Source of the DNA: UBA5109 sp965662565
Lineage (GTDB): Bacteria; Pseudomonadota; Gammaproteobacteria; Pseudomonadales; Pseudohongiellaceae
Direction of reading: 5' to 3'
Length of the DNA stretch: 22,783 bases
Assembly: GCA_965662565.1 (NCBI GenBank)
Contig: CBFIHS010000032.1
Span: forward strand, 1-22,783
Positions within the stretch are counted from its first letter, which is position 1. Every line of letters begins with the position of its first letter. The notes under the pieces were generated by a model, which saw only the letters and a program-made list of their open reading frames with translations, had not been told where the DNA came from and did not search any database. A program made the position numbers and the translations under genes. Positions 5,974 to 15,424 of the stretch are shown in pieces.

Positions 5974-7448
5974 TGAAGGTGAGGAGGATGATGAGGATTA
6001 TGTTGAGTATTATAAAGTTAAGAACTGTTGCGGCTTTTCCCAGATCAGCAGTTTATAAGACAGTTTTGCTGTTTTCTTTGTTTTTCTCATCTGAATTATT
6101 AGCACAGTCTCTGCCAGATTTTACTGGCTTAGTTGAGAACAGCGCACCTGCAATTGTAAATATTGCAGTTCGAAGTACTCAAAAAGAAGATGATTTTCTT
6201 GATGAATTCGGCGCTGAGAGAGAGCAGTTTGAAGAGTTTTTACGTTTGTTTGGGGATCGTTTGCCCGATGGTTTTGGTGGCTCGGATAGAGAGGTAATGG
6301 GCTCTGGGTCTGGTTTCATTATTGCCGAGGATGGTTTTATTGTTACGAATCATCATGTTATTGAAGATGCAGATGAAATAACGGTTACTTTAAATGATCA
6401 GCGTCAGTTTCAAGCTGAACTCATAGGTTCAGATCAACGTTCAGATTTGGCTCTTCTTAAAATCAATACAGAGGGTTTGCCAACGGTTTCATTTGGCAAT
6501 GCGCCAGAAATAAAAGTAGGGCAGTGGGTCTTAGCCATAGGTTCTCCCTTTAATTTGAGTCATTCAGTAGCTGCCGGCATTGTCAGCTATGTTGGTAGAA
6601 GTTTGCCTGAAAACAGAGCTCAGGGTAATTACGTTTCCTTCATTCAGACGGATGTAGCAATTAATCCGGGACATTCTGGTGGCCCTTTATTTAATCTTGC
6701 TGGTGAGGTCATTGGTGTTAATTCTCAGATTTACTCTAATTCAGGGGGCTCAATTGGTCTGTCCTTTGCCATCCCTGTAGATATTGCGATCAATGTTGTT
6801 GATCAACTGATGAATGCTGGCAAGGTTTCCAGGGGTTGGATGGGAGTGGCTATTGCTGATCTTACACAAGAACAAGCAGATAACTACAGCCTGGCTACGC
6901 CTCAAGGCGCGTTTGTAAATGATGTGTTACCGGGTGGTCCAGCTGAAATGGCAGGCTTTCAAGCTGAAGACATTATTATTACTTACGATGGTGATGAGGT
7001 CAGAAATAGTGCTGATTTACCTTATCATGTGGGGCTTTCTTTACCCGGTTCTGAGGTAGAGGTCGGTCTGATCCGTAACGGGGAATATGAAACCATTAGT
7101 ATGGTTGTTGGAGATTTGGATGCCGCAGCTTCACAGCGACAAATTCAGCTTGGTGCCTTTAGGCCAATTGAGAATTCCCTAGGGCTCTCTTTATCGGAGT
7201 TAAGTGAAGAGGAGGCGGATACATTAGAGCTCGATTATGGTCTGCGAGTTGACGGGATTAATAGTGCAGATGCCCAAGCAGCTGGCTTACAAGTAGGTGA
7301 CATTATCTTAAGTCTTAATGGTCAAAAAGTTTACTCGACCGAAGAGTTTGCTAACGTTTCATCAAGACTGCCCAAGGCAAGCCCTATTCCATTGCTGGTA
7401 GAGCGTAATGGTGAGCAGTCATTTTTGACATTACGTTTGGAGGATTGA
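5970..7448 (+). CDS. mucD: Periplasmic serine protease MucD (DegP/HtrA family)
   Basis: This is a trypsin-like HtrA protease with two PDZ domains that degrades misfolded envelope proteins. A signal peptide covers about residues 28-46 (hydrophobic VLLFSLFFSSELLAQ). The catalytic triad is H129 (TNHHVI), D159 (SDLALLKI) and S236 (GHSGGPLF). PDZ1 lies at about 285-375 and PDZ2 at about 398-490. The residue before the catalytic serine is His (GHSGG), where the family usually has Asn (GNSGG). The first ATG overlaps the rseC stop; however a strong GAGGAGG lies at 5981-5987, after that ATG, so initiation at 6000 (residue 11), which still keeps the signal peptide, is quite possible. The position at the end of the sigma-E operon matches Pseudomonas algU-mucABCD. 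Confidence 0.93.
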   Translation: MMKVRRMMRIMLSIIKLRTVAAFPRSAVYKTVLLFSLFFSSELLAQSLPDFTGLVENSAPAIVNIAVRSTQKEDDFLDEFGAEREQFEEFLRLFGDRLPDGFGGSDREVMGSGSGFIIAEDGFIVTNHHVIEDADEITVTLNDQRQFQAELIGSDQRSDLALLKINTEGLPTVSFGNAPEIKVGQWVLAIGSPFNLSHSVAAGIVSYVGRSLPENRAQGNYVSFIQTDVAINPGHSGGPLFNLAGEVIGVNSQIYSNSGGSIGLSFAIPVDIAINVVDQLMNAGKVSRGWMGVAIADLTQEQADNYSLATPQGAFVNDVLPGGPAEMAGFQAEDIIITYDGDEVRNSADLPYHVGLSLPGSEVEVGLIRNGEYETISMVVGDLDAAASQRQIQLGAFRPIENSLGLSLSELSEEEADTLELDYGLRVDGINSADAQAAGLQVGDIILSLNGQKVYSTEEFANVSSRLPKASPIPLLVERNGEQSFLTLRLED

Positions 7449-7549
7449 ATTAAACTTACTTTTAGATTCATCCCAAGCAGTCTAGTTCTTCATGTTATGC
7501 CTGAGTTCATGTAGACTTGCGGCTTTTTTAACAAGAGCGAATCTCCTTT

Positions 7550-9349
7550 GTGAGTGATCTAAGCCACATCCGAAATTTTTCCATCATTGCCCATATTGAT
7601 CATGGTAAATCCACTATCGCTGATCGTTTTATCCAGGTTTGCGGAGGACTTACTGCGCGTGAAATGTCAGAACAAGTTCTTGATTCAATGGATATTGAAA
7701 AAGAACGTGGGATAACCATTAAAGCTCAAAGCGTAACCTTAAATTACAAGGCCGCTGATTCTAAAATCTACCAACTAAATTTTATCGATACACCAGGTCA
7801 TGTCGATTTCAGCTATGAAGTCTCTAGGTCTTTAGCCGCTTGTGAAGGGGCTTTGCTCGTTGTAGATGCTGCTCAAGGGGTAGAGGCCCAATCTGTAGCA
7901 AATTGCTATACCGCTATAGAACAAGGCCTCGAAGTTATTCCTGTATTGAATAAAATTGACTTGCCGCAAGCAGAACCGGATAGGGTAAAACAAGAAATTG
8001 AAGATATTATTGGTTTGGATGCCAGTGAGGCTGTGCTGGCTAGTGCAAAAAGTGGCGTTGGTATAGAAGATATTCTAGAAAATCTTATTAAGCTGGTCCC
8101 AGCTCCAACTGGGGAAATCGATGACAAGCTTCAGGCTCTAATTGTGGATTCTTGGTTTGATAATTATCTTGGTGTGGTTTCTTTGGTTAGAGTAAGGCAA
8201 GGAACTTTGCGCAAAGGAGATAAAATTATCTCTATATCAACGGGCAAGGTACATGTTGTCGATAACGTTGGTATTTTCACCCCAAAGAGAACTGTTACGA
8301 AAGAGCTTAAGGCCGGCGAAGTGGGTTTTATCGAGGCCGGAATTAAAGAAATTAAAGGTGCTCCCGTTGGTGACACTATTACTCATTCTAATACGCCAGA
8401 GGTCGAGAGCCTTTCGGGTTTCAAACGAGTTCAAGCACAGGTCTATGCGGGGTTATTTCCAGTTTCTGCCGATGATTACGATAGTTTCCGTGATGCTCTA
8501 GAGAAACTTACTTTAAACGATGCGGCCCTAATTTATGAGCCAGAGAACTCTGATGCTTTAGGTATAGGTTTCCGTTGTGGATTTCTTGGTATGTTACATA
8601 TGGAAATCGTACAAGAACGCCTCGAACGTGAATACGACCTTGATCTGATTACTTCAGCGCCAACTGTGATTTATGAGGTTATGACGAAGCAAGGTGAAGT
8701 CATGAAAGTAGACAGCCCTTCTCGTTTGCCTCCAATGGGAAATATTGAAGAAATGCGAGAGCCTATAGTTGAAGCTAATATCCTTGTGCCGCAAGATTAT
8801 GTGGGAAATGTAATTACCCTTTGTGTTGAGAAGAGGGGGGTGCAGAAAGATATGCAATTTGTCGGTAAGCAGGTTTCTCTAACTTATGACTTGCCAATGA
8901 GTGAGGTTGTTTTGGATTTCTTTGATCGCCTTAAATCAGTAAGCCGTGGTTATGCGTCGTTAGATTATAGCTTTACGCGTTTTCAGCTGGCAAAACTTGT
9001 TCGCCTGGATGTTTTAATTAATGGCGATGTGGTCGATGCCTTAGCTTTAATCGTGCACAGAGATCATGCTCAGTCCAAAGGTAGGCAATTAACGGACAAG
9101 ATGAAGGAATTGATTCCGAGACAGATGTATGATGTTGCTATTCAGGCAGCAATTGGGGGCCAAATTGTAGCCAGAACTACGGTTAAGGCTTTACGAAAAA
9201 ACGTGACTGCTAAATGTTACGGTGGTGATATAACTCGTAAGAAAAAACTACTCGAGAAGCAGAAAGCTGGGAAGAAACGTATGAAAAAAGTGGGTAGTGT
9301 TGAAGTACCTCAAGAAGCTTTCTTAGCGGTGTTAAAGGTGGACTCATAA
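7550..9349 (+). CDS. lepA: Elongation factor 4 (LepA), ribosome back-translocating GTPase
   Basis: LepA is a highly conserved cytosolic translational GTPase that acts on stalled or mis-translocated ribosomes and assists 30S biogenesis. The 599-residue protein has G1 AHIDHGKST near residue 14, G3 DTPGHVDFSYEVSRS, G4 NKIDLP, and the LepA-specific C-terminal domain ending with RKNVTAKCYGGDITRKKKL and KRMKKVGSVEVPQEAF. Length is typical. The start is GTG at 7550 (reading MSDLSHIRNFSI); the sequence just before it (CTCCTTT) is not a ribosome site, and the only candidate, AAGAG at 7532, is rather far. The stop overlaps the lepB start by one base (TAATG), the standard lepA-lepB pairing. Confidence 0.98.
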   Translation: MSDLSHIRNFSIIAHIDHGKSTIADRFIQVCGGLTAREMSEQVLDSMDIEKERGITIKAQSVTLNYKAADSKIYQLNFIDTPGHVDFSYEVSRSLAACEGALLVVDAAQGVEAQSVANCYTAIEQGLEVIPVLNKIDLPQAEPDRVKQEIEDIIGLDASEAVLASAKSGVGIEDILENLIKLVPAPTGEIDDKLQALIVDSWFDNYLGVVSLVRVRQGTLRKGDKIISISTGKVHVVDNVGIFTPKRTVTKELKAGEVGFIEAGIKEIKGAPVGDTITHSNTPEVESLSGFKRVQAQVYAGLFPVSADDYDSFRDALEKLTLNDAALIYEPENSDALGIGFRCGFLGMLHMEIVQERLEREYDLDLITSAPTVIYEVMTKQGEVMKVDSPSRLPPMGNIEEMREPIVEANILVPQDYVGNVITLCVEKRGVQKDMQFVGKQVSLTYDLPMSEVVLDFFDRLKSVSRGYASLDYSFTRFQLAKLVRLDVLINGDVVDALALIVHRDHAQSKGRQLTDKMKELIPRQMYDVAIQAAIGGQIVARTTVKALRKNVTAKCYGGDITRKKKLLEKQKAGKKRMKKVGSVEVPQEAFLAVLKVDS

Positions 9350-10257
9350 TGAACTTCGATTATTCTCTAATACTACTAATTTTAGTTTTCATTAGTGGAG
9401 TCATCTGGCTAATTGATGCTCTTTTTTTTGCAAAAAACAGAAAGCAAAAATTTACAGTTTATTTAAAAGAAAACAAACTGAGTGAAGAGGATATAGCCGT
9501 ATTTCGTGAAAATATAGAAGCGGGTAAAAAAGCTGAACTCAAAGAAAAAGTTATTAATCAGTTTGAAACGGCTCTTAAAATAAACCGTGATCCAGGTTTA
9601 GTGGAATACAGTAAGTCATTCTTCCCGATTCTATTTGCCGTTTTGTTCTTCCGGGCTTTTTTGTTTGAACCTTTTCAAATACCTACAGGCTCAATGATCC
9701 CTAGTCTTAATGTAGGCGATTACATTGTGGTAAATAAGTTTTCGTATGGGATTAGATTGCCAGTAACAGGCACAAAAGTTATTGATATTGGAGAACCTAA
9801 ACGTGGTGATGTGATGGTTTTCGTTCCTCCCCATGATCCAGTTTATTATGTCAAAAGAGTGATTGGCTTGCCTGGGGATCATGTTCGTTATGAAAATAAG
9901 ACGCTTTATATAAATGAGGTTGAGCAGACTCAGGATTTTCTTGAAAGGACACGTGATGGAGCGCGATCTGTGAAACATTTCATGGAACAATTAGGAGAAG
10001 TAGCGCATGATATCTATGTATCTCCTCCGTCGCCTTATGGTGAAAGAGCTTATGACTGGATGACACCCGGCGGAAAGGTTATTCCGGAAGGTTATTATTT
10101 TATGATGGGAGATAATCGAGATAACAGTTCTGATAGTCGTACTTGGGGTGTAGTGCCTGAAGAGAATATTATTGGTAAGGCTGTGGCTGTTTGGATGCAT
10201 AAAGAGCCAGGTTTTCAATTACCAACCTTTGGCCAGAATCGTTTAATTAATCCTTAA
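9349..10257 (+). CDS. lepB: Signal peptidase I
   Basis: LepB removes signal peptides from exported proteins on the outer face of the inner membrane. The 302-residue protein has two N-terminal membrane segments (about 5-27 and 91-107) with a charged cytoplasmic loop between them. The nucleophile S115 is in IPTGSMIPSL and the general base K169 in YYVKRVIGLPGD. The conserved box GDNRDNSSDSRTWG is at 254-267. The length and layout match proteobacterial LepB. Expression is probably coupled to lepA by the one-base overlap. Confidence 0.97.
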   Translation: MNFDYSLILLILVFISGVIWLIDALFFAKNRKQKFTVYLKENKLSEEDIAVFRENIEAGKKAELKEKVINQFETALKINRDPGLVEYSKSFFPILFAVLFFRAFLFEPFQIPTGSMIPSLNVGDYIVVNKFSYGIRLPVTGTKVIDIGEPKRGDVMVFVPPHDPVYYVKRVIGLPGDHVRYENKTLYINEVEQTQDFLERTRDGARSVKHFMEQLGEVAHDIYVSPPSPYGERAYDWMTPGGKVIPEGYYFMMGDNRDNSSDSRTWGVVPEENIIGKAVAVWMHKEPGFQLPTFGQNRLINP

Positions 10258-10274
10258 AATAGTTGAGGTAGTAA

Positions 10275-10667
10275 ATGATAGCGCAAAAAAAACAGTTCAA
10301 TTTTTCCAAGCAAAAACAAATTGGTGCATCATTTTTAGGTATCGTTTGTTTACTGGTTTTGGTGGGTGTTTTCTTGTTATCGGCTATAAAAGTAATGCCC
10401 TTCTATCTAGATAACAATGTTGTAGTTAATGCTATGGAAGCCATAGAAAATAATAATGATATGGAAACTATAAGTATTGGAGAAATTCGAACAGCAGTAC
10501 AACAGACTTTGCTTACAAATGGTATTAGAGAGTTTGATACTGGGAGCATCGTTCTAACTCGTGAAGGTTCGAGGCAATACATCGACATCAACTATGAAAA
10601 AAGATCGCCTCTGTTTTCTAATATAGAAATTGTTGTTGTCTTCGAAAACAGGTTTGATAAAAACTAG
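10275..10667 (+). CDS. DUF4845 membrane protein
   Basis: A 130-residue protein with one membrane segment at about 18-38 (GASFLGIVCLLVLVGVFLLS) followed by KVMPFYLDNNVVVNAMEAI. This matches the DUF4845 family, found between lepB and rnc in many gammaproteobacteria. The function is not known; the topology suggests a short cytoplasmic N-terminus and a periplasmic domain of about 90 residues. GAGG lies six bases before the ATG. The stop codon overlaps the GTG start of rnc by one base, so the two are likely coupled. Confidence 0.85.
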   Translation: MIAQKKQFNFSKQKQIGASFLGIVCLLVLVGVFLLSAIKVMPFYLDNNVVVNAMEAIENNNDMETISIGEIRTAVQQTLLTNGIREFDTGSIVLTREGSRQYIDINYEKRSPLFSNIEIVVVFENRFDKN

Positions 10668-11335
10668 TGGATATTGCTTTACTGAATATAGCTTATAAAT
10701 TCAAAGATGAGGCTCTACTCAGGCTTGCTTTAAGTCATCGTAGTAGCGGTAAAAGTAATAATGAACGCTTAGAGTTTCTTGGAGACTCAATTCTCGATTT
10801 CATCGTTTCTGAGGTGCTTTATCAGCGTTTCCCTGAGGCAAGCGAAGGCGACTTAAGTCGTATGCGAGCCGAATTAGTAAAAAAAAATACTTTAGCTGAA
10901 ATGGCACGAGAAATTAACCTTGGAGGCGTTTTAATCCTGGGTAGTGGAGAATTAAAGAGCGGTGGATCTAAGCGTGAATCAATTTTGGCAGATGCTCTAG
11001 AAGCATTGGTTAGTGCGATTTACTTAGACAGCGGAATCGAGGCATGTAGAGTCGAAGTATTAAGCTGGCTTGGTTCCAGGTTGGATGATTTGAAAGTTGG
11101 AATAGACACGCCATACAAGGATGCCAAAACTCGCTTGCAAGAACACCTTCAATCGAAAAAATTATCCTTACCGGTTTATACTCTGGCTGTTCTTGAAGGT
11201 AAAGATCATGAGCAACAATTTACAGTAAGTTGTAAAGTCGATCTATTTAAACAGGCGATAAAAGGTTACGGTACAAGTCGTCGAGAAGCCGAGCAGCAGG
11301 CTGCGGCTTTGACCCTACAAAAAATCGGCTTATAG
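10667..11335 (+). CDS. rnc: Ribonuclease III
   Basis: RNase III cleaves double-stranded RNA and matures rRNA precursors and some mRNAs. The catalytic domain shows the signature NNERLEFLGDSILDF at 31-45, RMRAELVKK, and the second acidic cluster ESILADALEALVSAIYLD. The double-stranded RNA-binding domain at the C-terminus runs from about DAKTRLQEHLQ to the end (RREAEQQAAALTLQKIGL). At 222 residues it has the usual length. The start is a GTG at 10667 that shares its first base with the preceding stop codon. The rnc-era pairing is conserved. Confidence 0.97.
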   Translation: MDIALLNIAYKFKDEALLRLALSHRSSGKSNNERLEFLGDSILDFIVSEVLYQRFPEASEGDLSRMRAELVKKNTLAEMAREINLGGVLILGSGELKSGGSKRESILADALEALVSAIYLDSGIEACRVEVLSWLGSRLDDLKVGIDTPYKDAKTRLQEHLQSKKLSLPVYTLAVLEGKDHEQQFTVSCKVDLFKQAIKGYGTSRREAEQQAAALTLQKIGL

Positions 11336-11405
11336 CTTAATATCTACTCACCAGTCTAAGCACTCGAAAAGTTTACTTGGATTGGTCAATACAACTCTAA
11401 TAAAA

Positions 11406-12329
11406 GTGAAGTTTTTGGATAATCAGACAACAGATAAGCATTGTGGATTCGTTGGAATAGTGGGCCGACCTAATGTAGGTAAGTCGACACTTCTTAATCA
11501 TATTCTTGGTCAGAAAATCAGTATAACTTCGCGCAAGCCACAGACGACCAGACATCGCTTGTTAGGCATAAAAACTGACGACAATTCTCAAATTATCTTT
11601 GTTGATACGCCGGGTTTGCACAGTGATGTAGATAAAGCTTTGAATCGTTACATGAACAAAACTGTTAATACAGTTATCAAAGATGTTGACGTGATTTTAT
11701 TTATGATTGATGGTCTTAAATGGAATCCAGAAGATGATTTGGTGTTGACTAATCTTTCAGCAGTGGATGTTCCGACTATTCTTCTAATCAATAAGATAGA
11801 TCGAATTAATGATAAAACTAAACTGCTTCCCTTCATTGAGAAGCTTGCAAGTAAGCATTCCTTTACTGAAATTATTCCAATTTCAGCCTTAAAAATGGAA
11901 GGTATCGCCAGTTTGGAGGAAGCAATAGTTAAACGGCTTCCTAAAAGCGCCTACTTGTTTCCAGAGGATCAGTTAACAGATAAAAATGCCCGCTTTCTCG
12001 CGGCGGAATTCGTTCGAGAGAAAATTACCCGACAGATGGGTGATGAGCTGCCTTATGAGGCAAATGTTGAAATCGAAGAATTCAAAGTTGATAAGGAGAT
12101 TCTTCACATCAGTGCTCTTATATTAGTTGAGCGTGATGGGCAGAAAAAAATTCTTATCGGTAAGAATGGCAGCGGTTTAAAATTGATTGGCTCAGAAGCT
12201 CGCAAAGAAATGGAGCAGCTTTTTGATGCTAAAGTGATGCTGAATCTATGGGTCAAAGTCAAAAGTGGTTGGTCAGATGACGAAAGAGCACTGCGGAGCT
12301 TAGGCTATATCGACCAGCAAGATAGTTAA
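11406..12329 (+). CDS. era: GTPase Era, 16S rRNA/30S maturation factor
   Basis: Era is an essential Ras-like GTPase with a C-terminal KH domain that binds the 3' end of 16S rRNA during 30S assembly. G1 GRPNVGKST, switch region ITSRKPQTTRHRLLGIKT, G3 DTPGLH and G4 NKIDRI are present, and the KH domain includes LIGKNGSGLKLIGSEARKEME. No ATG precedes the G1 region. Candidate starts are TTG 11382, GTG 11406 and TTG 11415; GTG was chosen as the commoner codon and because it gives 307 residues, close to the family length. TTG 11415 would align still better with homologues that have about ten residues before the G domain. It ends 12 bases before recO. Confidence 0.95.
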   Translation: MKFLDNQTTDKHCGFVGIVGRPNVGKSTLLNHILGQKISITSRKPQTTRHRLLGIKTDDNSQIIFVDTPGLHSDVDKALNRYMNKTVNTVIKDVDVILFMIDGLKWNPEDDLVLTNLSAVDVPTILLINKIDRINDKTKLLPFIEKLASKHSFTEIIPISALKMEGIASLEEAIVKRLPKSAYLFPEDQLTDKNARFLAAEFVREKITRQMGDELPYEANVEIEEFKVDKEILHISALILVERDGQKKILIGKNGSGLKLIGSEARKEMEQLFDAKVMLNLWVKVKSGWSDDERALRSLGYIDQQDS

Positions 12330-12341
12330 TAGAATGCCATC

Positions 12342-13070
12342 ATGTCTAACGTAATTCAGTCAGAGCCTGCGTACCTATTACACAGTCGGCCTTTTCGCGA
12401 TACCAGTCTTCTGGTGGACTTTCTCACAAAAGATTATGGACGCATTCGGGCAATTGCTAAAGGTGTGCGCAGCCCTAAATCTAAGAATCGTGCAGTTTTA
12501 CAAGCATTCATACCACTACAAATAAACCTGTCAGGTAAAAGTGAGTTGAAAACACTCGCTCAGGTTGAATGTTTGCGCACTGGTATACCGCTTAAACATA
12601 AATCCCTATTTGCGGCTATGTATCTCAACGAGATCTTAGTTCGTTTGTTGCATAAGCAGGATGCTGACGCTGATATTTTTACTTTATATGAGCGTACTCT
12701 ACAGTATTTGTCTGAACAAACTGATATTGAGCCTATATTGCGAACATTTGAACTAAGCCTATTGGAGCTACTTGGATATGGTATTGATTTCAGTGTTGTA
12801 TCCAGCCTAAATGCTGAAGCAATTATTAATAGTCATTTTCGGTATATGGCTGAAGGCAGTTTTGAAGCTGTTAGTATTGCGGAAAACTCAACATTTCTTG
12901 GGACTAATAAATATTATCCTGGTGAGGTTTTGGTAAAGATATCTGAAAATGATTTCAGCGAGCTAAGTACATTAAAGTACGCTAAAAGATTGCTACGTGC
13001 AGCTCTTTCTAGTCATTTAGGAGAGAAGGCTCTTGCTAGCAGGAATTTGTTTAGAAAAAATATCGAGTAG
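12342..13070 (+). CDS. recO: DNA repair mediator RecO
   Basis: RecO works with RecR and RecF to load RecA on SSB-coated single-stranded DNA. The N-terminal OB-fold region is recognisable: AYLLHSRPFRDTSLLVDFLT, then GRIRAIAKGVRS, then FIPLQINLSGKSELKTLAQVE. The C-terminal part is helical and ends in the family-like GEKALASRNLFRKN. It has 242 residues, the normal size. No zinc-binding cysteine cluster is present, as in many gammaproteobacterial RecO proteins. The ribosome site is weak, and the gene probably depends on read-through from era. The usual downstream genes pdxJ and acpS are absent here. Confidence 0.92.
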   Translation: MSNVIQSEPAYLLHSRPFRDTSLLVDFLTKDYGRIRAIAKGVRSPKSKNRAVLQAFIPLQINLSGKSELKTLAQVECLRTGIPLKHKSLFAAMYLNEILVRLLHKQDADADIFTLYERTLQYLSEQTDIEPILRTFELSLLELLGYGIDFSVVSSLNAEAIINSHFRYMAEGSFEAVSIAENSTFLGTNKYYPGEVLVKISENDFSELSTLKYAKRLLRAALSSHLGEKALASRNLFRKNIE

Positions 13071-13142
13071 TTAAATTTTTTGGATGCTTTAACCTGACAC
13101 AGCTTCGGGGTAAAATTTTCCTTTTACAAAAATAAGTTAATA

Positions 13143-14039
13143 ATGACACTGCCCACTCTTGAAAGCACCATAGGCAATACCCCGCTTGTGCGCCTGCAGC
13201 GTTTACCTGGTAATACCACGAATACTATTCTGGTAAAGCTTGAAGGTAATAACCCAGCAGGTTCCGTTAAAGATCGCCCGGCATTTAGCATGATTTCTAA
13301 AGCTGAAGCCCGTGGAGAAATCAGTCCAGGCGATACTCTTATTGAAGCTACTAGTGGTAATACCGGTATAGCCCTAGCGATGGTAGCTGCGATAAGGGGC
13401 TATAAATTCATTTTAATTATGCCAAGCAATTCTACTCAAGAACGCAAAGATGCAATGACAGCCTACGGGGCTACCTTAATTGAAGTTACCCAAGAAGAGG
13501 GAATGGAAGGTGCTCGTGACCTTGCTTTGAAAATGCAAGCAGAAGGTAAGGGCAAAGTACTCGATCAGTTTGCTAACGAAGACAATTATGCCGCTCATTA
13601 TGAAGGCACAGGTCCAGAAATTTGGCGTGATACGGAAGGAAAGGTGACGCATTTTATTAGTTCTATGGGAACAACTGGAACTATTATGGGCGTTTCACGT
13701 TATTTAAAAGAAAAAAATGAAGCCATACAAATAATTGGTTTACAACCTAAAGAAGACTCTAGGATTCCAGGTATTCGACGTTGGCCAGAAGCTTATTTGC
13801 CCAAAATTTTCGAACGAGATCGTGTTGACCAAATCATCGATATTGATCAAGTTGATGCTGAGAATACCATGAGGGCTTTAGCCCGAGAAGAAGGAATACT
13901 TTCTGGTGTTTCCTCAGGTGGTGCTGTTTTTGCGGCCTTAGAATTATCCAAAAAACTGGAGAATGCTGTTATTACAGCTATCATTTGCGATCGCGGAGAT
14001 CGTTACTTATCAAGCGGTGTATTCACACCACTTGCATAA
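13143..14039 (+). CDS. cysM: Cysteine synthase B (O-acetylserine sulfhydrylase, CysM type)
   Basis: This PLP enzyme makes cysteine (or S-sulfocysteine from thiosulfate) from O-acetylserine. The PLP lysine is K43 in NNPAGSVKDRPAFSM, the CysM-type version of the motif. The substrate loop EATSGNTGIALAM is at 68-80 and the phosphate-binding region SSMGTTGTIMGVSRYL at about 176-191. The C-terminus has GVSSGGAV and ICDRGDRYLSSGVF, as in CysM. Its 298 residues are typical. The ATG at 13143 has no strong ribosome site. The order cysM-rlmD is that of Pseudomonas. Confidence 0.94.
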   Translation: MTLPTLESTIGNTPLVRLQRLPGNTTNTILVKLEGNNPAGSVKDRPAFSMISKAEARGEISPGDTLIEATSGNTGIALAMVAAIRGYKFILIMPSNSTQERKDAMTAYGATLIEVTQEEGMEGARDLALKMQAEGKGKVLDQFANEDNYAAHYEGTGPEIWRDTEGKVTHFISSMGTTGTIMGVSRYLKEKNEAIQIIGLQPKEDSRIPGIRRWPEAYLPKIFERDRVDQIIDIDQVDAENTMRALAREEGILSGVSSGGAVFAALELSKKLENAVITAIICDRGDRYLSSGVFTPLA

Positions 14040-14077
14040 TCACAATAAGTCTCAAGGCTAAACGGAAACCAATTCTG

Positions 14078-15424
14078 ATGCGTAGAAAAAGGCGGCAATC
14101 ACTGCCCAAAGATCCAATTTTATTGGACATCGAAAAATTAAGTCATGAAGGAAGAGGGATTGCTCATCTAGAAGGCAAAGTTGTTTTTGTTGAAGACGCT
14201 TTGCCAGGTGAGCGCGTTAATGCACTCTACACTGAAAGAAAAAAAGCTCTCGATCAAGCCAAGACTTCTGAAGTGATTTCTGCTTCAAATGATAGGGTTT
14301 CTCCTGCCTGCGAGTATGCATCAATTTGTGGAGGCTGCAGTCTTCAACATTTTGAAGCAGAAGCTCAATTGGAGTTCAAATCAAGTGTTTTGCATGAGCT
14401 TCTAGAACATTCTTTAGGTGGAGTGAAATACTCCAAAATGCCGCCTTTAAGAGGCCCTCAGTTAGCCTATAGGCGTAAAGCGCGCTTAGGCGTTAGATAT
14501 GTCCACAAGAAAGAAGAAGTACTCGTAGGTTTCCGAGAGAAAAGCAGTGGCTTCATTACAAACATGGATAGTTGTCAGGTTTTGGATTCTCGTGTGAGTA
14601 TACTTATTCCCGGATTAAAAAAACTAATTGGCTCTCTTGAGGCTTTTAGGCAAATTCCTCAGATTGAAGTCGCAGTCGGAGATCAAACCGAAAGCGCCAA
14701 CTCACTTGCTCTGATTTTCAGACATTTAACGCCTCTAGAAACCTCAGATCTAGAATTAATGACAACTTTTGCAAAAGACCATAGCTTTGATCTTTACTTG
14801 CAGGGGGGTGGGCCGGATACAGTAATAAAGCATTATCCTAGAGAAAATGATGAGCGCTTGTACTATGACTTACCGGATTATGGTCTGCAATTAGCCTTCC
14901 ACCCTATGGATTTCACGCAAGTTAATGCTGAAATCAATCGTAAGATGATTGCTAAAGCAATCGAGTTACTTGATTTAAGCAGTGAAGACAAAGTTCTCGA
15001 TTTATTCTGTGGCTTAGGAAATTTCAGTCTACCCATGGCGACAAAAGCCTCTTATGTATTAGGAGTTGAAGGGGGTGAAGCAATGGTAGAACGTGGCAAA
15101 GAAAATGCGCGACGAATGAATAAAACCAATATCGACTTTGCTAGTGCGGACTTAACTCAAAATGAAGTTGCTAAAGAATGGATGCACCATGGTTTTAATA
15201 AAGTGCTAGTTGACCCTCCCAGATCAGGAGCTTTTGAGATACTGCCTGAAATTACTCGCCTTAAGCCAGAAAGAGTAGTTTATGTCTCATGTAATCCATC
15301 AACTTTGGCGAGAGACGCTGCAAGGCTAAAAGAGTTAGGTTATAAGCTTGAATCTGCAGGTGTTATGGACATGTTTCCACAAACTACGCACGTTGAATCG
15401 ATTGCATTATTTCTACCAGAATAG
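14078..15424 (+). CDS. rlmD: 23S rRNA (uracil-1939-C5)-methyltransferase RlmD
   Basis: RlmD (RumA) uses SAM to form m5U1939 in 23S rRNA. With ATG 14078 the protein has 448 residues: a basic tail, a TRAM domain (about 10-70), four Fe-S cysteines C78, C84, C87 and C166 (CEYASICGGCSLQH and MDSCQV), the SAM motif VLDLFCGLGNFSLPMA at 307-322, DPPRSGA at 379-385 and the catalytic cysteine C405 in YVSCNPSTLARD. The frame is open from 13985, but that part overlaps cysM and does not resemble the family, so the later ATG was chosen. Closely followed by mazG; relA, often found between these two genes, is missing. Confidence 0.95.
   Translation: MRRKRRQSLPKDPILLDIEKLSHEGRGIAHLEGKVVFVEDALPGERVNALYTERKKALDQAKTSEVISASNDRVSPACEYASICGGCSLQHFEAEAQLEFKSSVLHELLEHSLGGVKYSKMPPLRGPQLAYRRKARLGVRYVHKKEEVLVGFREKSSGFITNMDSCQVLDSRVSILIPGLKKLIGSLEAFRQIPQIEVAVGDQTESANSLALIFRHLTPLETSDLELMTTFAKDHSFDLYLQGGGPDTVIKHYPRENDERLYYDLPDYGLQLAFHPMDFTQVNAEINRKMIAKAIELLDLSSEDKVLDLFCGLGNFSLPMATKASYVLGVEGGEAMVERGKENARRMNKTNIDFASADLTQNEVAKEWMHHGFNKVLVDPPRSGAFEILPEITRLKPERVVYVSCNPSTLARDAARLKELGYKLESAGVMDMFPQTTHVESIALFLPE

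Noticed and set aside
8164..8434. Minus-strand open frames within lepA
   Set aside because: Shadow frames of a strongly conserved gene, without ribosome sites or recognisable products.
13985..14077. An upstream start for rlmD inside cysM
   Set aside because: It would overlap cysM by 55 bases and add residues with no match to the TRAM domain; ATG 14078 fits the cysteine spacing of the family.
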